Under the pieces are notes generated by a model. It was given only the letters and a program-made list of their open reading frames with translations. It did no database searches and was not told where the DNA came from. 64,000 nt of DNA from positions 4,825,919 through 4,889,918 of the forward strand of contig JABAKD010000016.1 in NCBI GenBank assembly GCA_012845835.1, in the 5' to 3' direction. This DNA is from Undaria pinnatifida. Taxonomy: Eukaryota; Sar; Phaeophyceae; Laminariales; Alariaceae. Positions 13,001 through 19,000 of the stretch are shown here, in pieces; position 1 is the stretch's first letter, and each line of letters starts with the position of its first letter. Made by a program: the position numbers and the translations under genes.

Positions 13001-16000
13001 TCTTTCATATGTACTACGTGAAAATGGTGTGGTATTTGCTTGTCTTAACTCCTTCCACAAAGAAGAAAGAGGTATACCAATACGTAGTTGGGTGGAGGCG
13101 CACAGAGCTGCCCTGGTGGCAACGCAGACGAGAGTAGAGCCCACACAGCGGGAGAACGTGAAATGTACCAGGAGGAACGCAGTGCGTTGGAAGAAGATAT
13201 GAGGAAAATAGACGGATGCGACATGGAGAAGTTTGGTAAACTAGAGAGAAGCGAGAACACGATCGAGATCCTAGGATGAAAGATGGTGGCCACACACGCC
13301 CAGAGAAGGGGGTAGGGGGGAGAGGTGGGCAGGGAAGGTTCGGAGGGGGAGCGGGTGGGGGACGGGGGGTCGAGGAGGTGAGGGGTGTAAGAGGGGGGGG
13401 AGGGCAGAGTTAGGGGGGAGGGGAGTCGGAGGTAGGGCGGGAGGGGGCGGGAGTCGGAGGGAGGGAGGGGGGAGAGGAGTCCAAGGGGGCGGGGAGGGGG
13501 GGGTCGGCGTGGTAGTACGATAGGCTGTGACCACCTCATGGCATTAAAACATGAAACGACACAATACCACAACTGACCAAAAACACTCGAAACACCAAAC
13601 CAAAAACTCGCTTTGGCGTCACAGGTCCTTCGCAATTTAATCAAGCACAAAGAGGGTCTGGAAACGGCTCTGTCCGCATCTCTAGTGGAAACCCTTATCG
13701 GCTTGTTGGGGGAGGAGAGGCCTCCAGAAGTGCAGCGCGAAGCATCGACGACTCTGGCCTCAGCTTGCTTCGACGACATGGCCAAAATCATTGCCATTCA
13801 GGTGTAGTCGTGTTCCCGCGTCTGTGCGGTAAGCCTTACAGCGGGTCCCAGATTTAGTGCAGCGAGCAACCATTTATGATCCTGGCGTCCGCTTGCTTCG
13901 CGACGTCACGTCAAAGGGCGTCGCCAATCAGGCACAGCCCTGATACCAGCGTTAGTGCGGCACCCTTTACTGCCGACCCCCAGTTTGTTGCGGTGAAAAA
14001 ATTGCTTGTCGCCACCTCGTTCTACAGAGCAAATACCACACTATATCCCGGGATAGATCGAGGTCTCACCTCAGCGCCGGGCGTTGTCGTCTGGCAAGGA
14101 GCTGCATAAAATGGAGGACCACTGCGACTGTACTCGAGTAAGCTGTGGCTCTAAGGATATGAAGGGCACCATAACCCTTACATACACAAAGAGCGTGCGG
14201 GAGACAAAATGAACGTCAAAACACTGCTGTGTATTATGTTTAGTTCGTTGTGGATACCAGGTCCCCTTCCCCCAGATTGTACCGCCTCGGCACACACACA
14301 AGTTCAAGGTCACTAGAGGTCCCAGACTTTCGTTCCGTGCTGACCCGAGATGCCGACTCACCTCGGTGTGTCCCCCACACCATAATTCCCGTTGTTGGTT
14401 GGGGGCGGGGGGGGGGGGAAATCCTAGCCTTAACCCTAACCCTAATTGTAACATGAACCCCAACCCTAACCCCGAAATCCCAAACTACACCAAAGTCGGC
14501 GTAATAATGCCTGACCAATCTTACCTCAACCCCTACCCGTACGCCTATCCCTAGCCCTACCCCTGTTCCAAACCCCGAAACCCTAAGCTACGCCAAAACC
14601 GGTATAATAGTGTCTGACCAACCTTATCCCTACCCCTACCCCTATCCCTACCCCTACCCCTAACCCCGAAACCCCAAGCTACGCTAAAACCAGTATAATA
14701 GTGCCTGACCAGCCTTATTCTTGCCTCTAACCCTACCCCTACCCCTGCTCCAAACCCCGAAACCCCAAGCTACGCTAAAACCGGTATAATAGTGTCTGAC
14801 CAACCGTATCCCTGCCTCTAACCCTATCCCTACCCCTACCGCTACCGCTACCCCTACCCCTACCCCTAACCCTAACCCCGAAGCCCCAACCTACGCTAAA
14901 AACGGTATCGTAATGTCTTACTATCCCTACCCACACCCTTATCCCCCCTACCCCTAAACCTGCAAACCCCAAGCTACACTAAAACCGTAATGTTAGTGTC
15001 TGATCAAACCCTATCCCTCCCCCGGTCCCTCCCCCTCCCCCGCTAACCACCACCCTTACGCCGCTCCCTCGTATTGCCCTAAATGCAGAAAATTCGTGCC
15101 TGGCCGGCGCTACGCCTACTCCTCCACTCCTACTCGTACCCCTAACCCCAACCCCCCAAACCACACTAAAACCGGTATAATAGTGTTTGGCCTGTGGTAT
15201 GCTTCCGCAGACTCGTGCCTAGAAATAGCAGCTGTCATAAATGAACGGTAGCCAACATGTAGAAAATGGCCGAAAGTGCATAATAAGGCTAAGCTTTCCT
15301 GTTTGGTAGGGAGGCGGAGTCGGACGCGGGGGGGGGGTGTACTCGATACTCATGCATGGCCGTAGTCGTATGACCATAGACCCTCGCATCCCTGCTATGC
15401 CGGGATGGAGAACGTCGGGTTTTCACCAGCCAGGCAGGCATTGCTTGCACCAAGCGCGAGGCGCCGTGAGGTGTTCGGCGAGTCTCATGAAGGGTGAATT
15501 GCATCCTTCCAAGAACCGCTCGTAAGACGGACTTCGGCACCTTGTGCCTACTTTCTTGCTTATGGATGACAGAGCCAATGAGTTATATATATTTTTCTGG
15601 TGTGGCCACTCCAGAGATATTACTATGTAACTGCCTCGTGGGTGTCTTACCATATTCACACTACGTGATGCGATCATTCCCCTTGTGCGGAGTTAGCGTT
15701 CTCCACCCCGCACTATATGATCTACTCAATAACCATCATGGTGACCGCCAAACAAAAAAAAAGACGGTCCCCTGGTTGTCTAGCTCACGCAGTGACTGGC
15801 ATGTTTACAGCGTCGTTGCCAATCAACGCCAACCCCAATATACATGTAATGTTTTGCAGCGTCGGTGCCAACCGAAACCAACTATTATTTATATATTTTA
15901 GGAGGAGAGGGGTAGGGGGGGGATAAGGGGGGGCGGGAGGGGGGAGTAAGGCGGGGGGTAGGGGGGGAGGTAGAGGGGGGGGGGGGAGCGGAGGTAGCGG

Positions 16001-19000
16001 GGAAAGGTGGAGGGAGGAACAGGAGGAGTAGGAGCAGGAGAAGCAGGAGGAGATTAGCGACGGGGCTTGGACGCAGACGTCTGTGTTTCAAAACGTTTAT
16101 CAGGGCCTCCAGGCCCAGAAATGCGACAAGGTTGCGCGTTTTGATTCCACCCCAGATTCAGAAACCGATTGGCCCAATCCCCCCATTACCCCCCCCCCCT
16201 AATCTGACGTACACCGTCACGGCATCGTAGAGATGCGGGGGCCTATGGTCTCAAGACTAAGGCCATGCATCGTATGACTCCATGCCCCCTTCCCCGCTCC
16301 CATAAATGGTGTGCTCAGAATTTTCCGTCTTTGTGGTCCGGAAGCGAATTACTTCCTCTCCCGCCCCGCAACGGCTCTTCGTTTCCACTCCTAATTCTGT
16401 GTTTCGTTCATTTTTCCTTCTGCCTAAAACACATGTTATGAGATGAATACGGATTCGCCCCGCTCAAATACTCACTTATAAGTTAAGTTCCCCACCTTTC
16501 CCCGCCCCCCCCTCCCCCCCCCCTTTTTTGCTCTTAATGAACTCTTAACCTCTTAATGCATGACAGAACGACGGTGTCGCCATGCTGGCCTCGCTTCTGG
16601 CCGTGCGCAGCGTTGAGGTCCGTTCGGCGGCCATGGGGGCTTTGATGATGATCACCACCGTAGATGCCGGTAAGTCAGATGCTATTTTATTGGAGATGTG
16701 CGTGCTATATGTTCGCTATGCTGCGATAGGGTTGCATTTTTTTTTAGGGACCCCGCGCTAGGGGGTGCAGCAGATTCTAAGAAATTTCTGAGGTCCTAAC
16801 CAACGCGAGGAGCTCAATATTTCACACGCGAAACACGGCTTCGAAAACAAACGTTCTACGCGCTGTTAATAGTCCTAAACCACAAGATGCTCGAAACAAA
16901 TGGTCATGCTATCACCAATGGTTCCAAGCTTTTGAGGAGCCCAACCTCGGTCAGAAACGCCTGTCTCGAAAAGTGAAGCCCCTGCCAACCGTGGGATAAC
17001 TCCTTTTCTCAACATCTTTCTGACACTTCCTTGGTAGCATTCCTCAACTGACTGGCGCCGCGCGTTATCTACCACAGCAAGGTACACCACTTTTGACGTT
17101 TTTTTTTTGTCTGAACGACGAGCTCGCCTTAACCCCAAATTGGCGGAAAAAAATATTACTATTTTCACAATCTGAATATGTTTTTGGTCACGCCTGAGTC
17201 GTTCTGCGGTAGCCCCCCCCCCCAATTTTTCCTTGACGAAATCGCCGGTTTCGAAACCAGCTCACGGCCGAAAAATCTTCTGAAATGCGGTGCCCCTTTC
17301 CGCCCCTCCGACGTCACCGTTCGGCCGTCCTTTGCGAAAAATAAAACATGCGAAGATTGAAAAAAAAAAATCATAGCACCCTTCCTCGTGTCGAGCAGCC
17401 ATGGAACGTTTGTCTTAAGAAAGTCGCTGATTTTGGGGAGGGGACTATCATCGTAGCATCAGTCCCCTGGGACATTGGCTTTGGCCGTCGGGCTGCACTG
17501 CCTTGTCAGTTTTTCACCTAAAAAATGAAGTGCTTGCCACGGAGGGGTACATTGGTTTTGGTCGTCAGGTTTCGCTCTACGCGCTATACCTTGTCAGTTT
17601 TTTTCTTCTAAATAATCAAGTGAGGTGATTTAGAGAAAAAAAAGTCGGGTCCCCTGACCGTAGCCCGTGGCCTACTCCAACTATACTCCAACTATACTCC
17701 AACTATACTCCAATTATTGACTATTATATATAGCTCATATATAACTATAGTCCAACTATGCTCCAACTATACTCCAACTATACTCCAACTATACTCCAAC
17801 TATACTCCAACTATTGACTATTATATATAGCTCATATATATGGTGATGACCCCGAGCGTTGATGCCGGTCAGTCAGATGCGAAGCAGTAGTGGAGACATT
17901 CCGTACGTAGCCTCCTCGAATGTGGACAATAAAGACAATAAAGAGCCGCCTCTTAACAGGCGCAGAGGCCATGTAAACAAGCATGCAAGTCACATTCAGT
18001 TCGTACGGAAAACACGAAAAAAAACAAAGAAGTGCGTACACGGCGTGTGGTTCCAGTATGTACGAGAAGGCATCTTGGGAACGTTTCGCGCGTCGGAGAG
18101 ATCATCTGGTATCCCCACTTGATGATCTAGATATTCGCGGGAAGATTTGTACGGTCTATAGCTCATGTTACCGATATAGTAACCGTACGATCTGTTTTCC
18201 ACGGTTGGATACCGTACACGACAGAACATAACACACCCACATAAGATAGCACACCCCCCACAGAATACCACACCCGGTGATAAAAAATTTGAATCTCAAT
18301 CAAAAAGGAGAATTATCACCGGGGTTTAACACCCCCCCTGAGGTTGTGCCGCATGTGCCGATACTCTCTACAATTGTGCAGATAGTATAATAGTGTAGGT
18401 CGCAGGATTGGGTAAGGAGGGGTGTCTGACTCTGATATGTTCTGTACAACGTTTCATAACGTCAAGACACAAGATCTAGTAGGATCTACTGTAAATGATC
18501 TAGATGATCTAGATCATCACAAAACCTCATAACGTCAGACACAAGATCTACTACTGTAGGATCTACAGTAGATGATCTAGATGATCTAGGTGATCTAGAT
18601 TGTCACAGCATCTCATAACGTCAGACACAAGATCTACTACGGTAGGGTCTACTGTAGATGACCTAGATGATCTAGGTGATCTAGATTGTCACAGCATCTC
18701 ATAACGTCAGACACGAGATCTACTACGGTAGGATCTGCTGTAGATGGTCTAGATGATGTAGATAATCTAGATGCTCACAACGTCTCATGACGTTAGACAA
18801 AATATCTACTGGGGCATGCTGAAGATGATCTAGATGGTCTAACATTGTAGATAATCTATCTGATCTAGATCGTGATCTGTCTGGTCTGTCTGATCTACAT
18901 CGTAATCTGTCTGATCTGTGTGATCTAGATCGTGATCTGTCCGAACTGTGTGATGCTTATGGGTGATCGACGTTGAAGCTCATGCTGCACATATTTGTTG

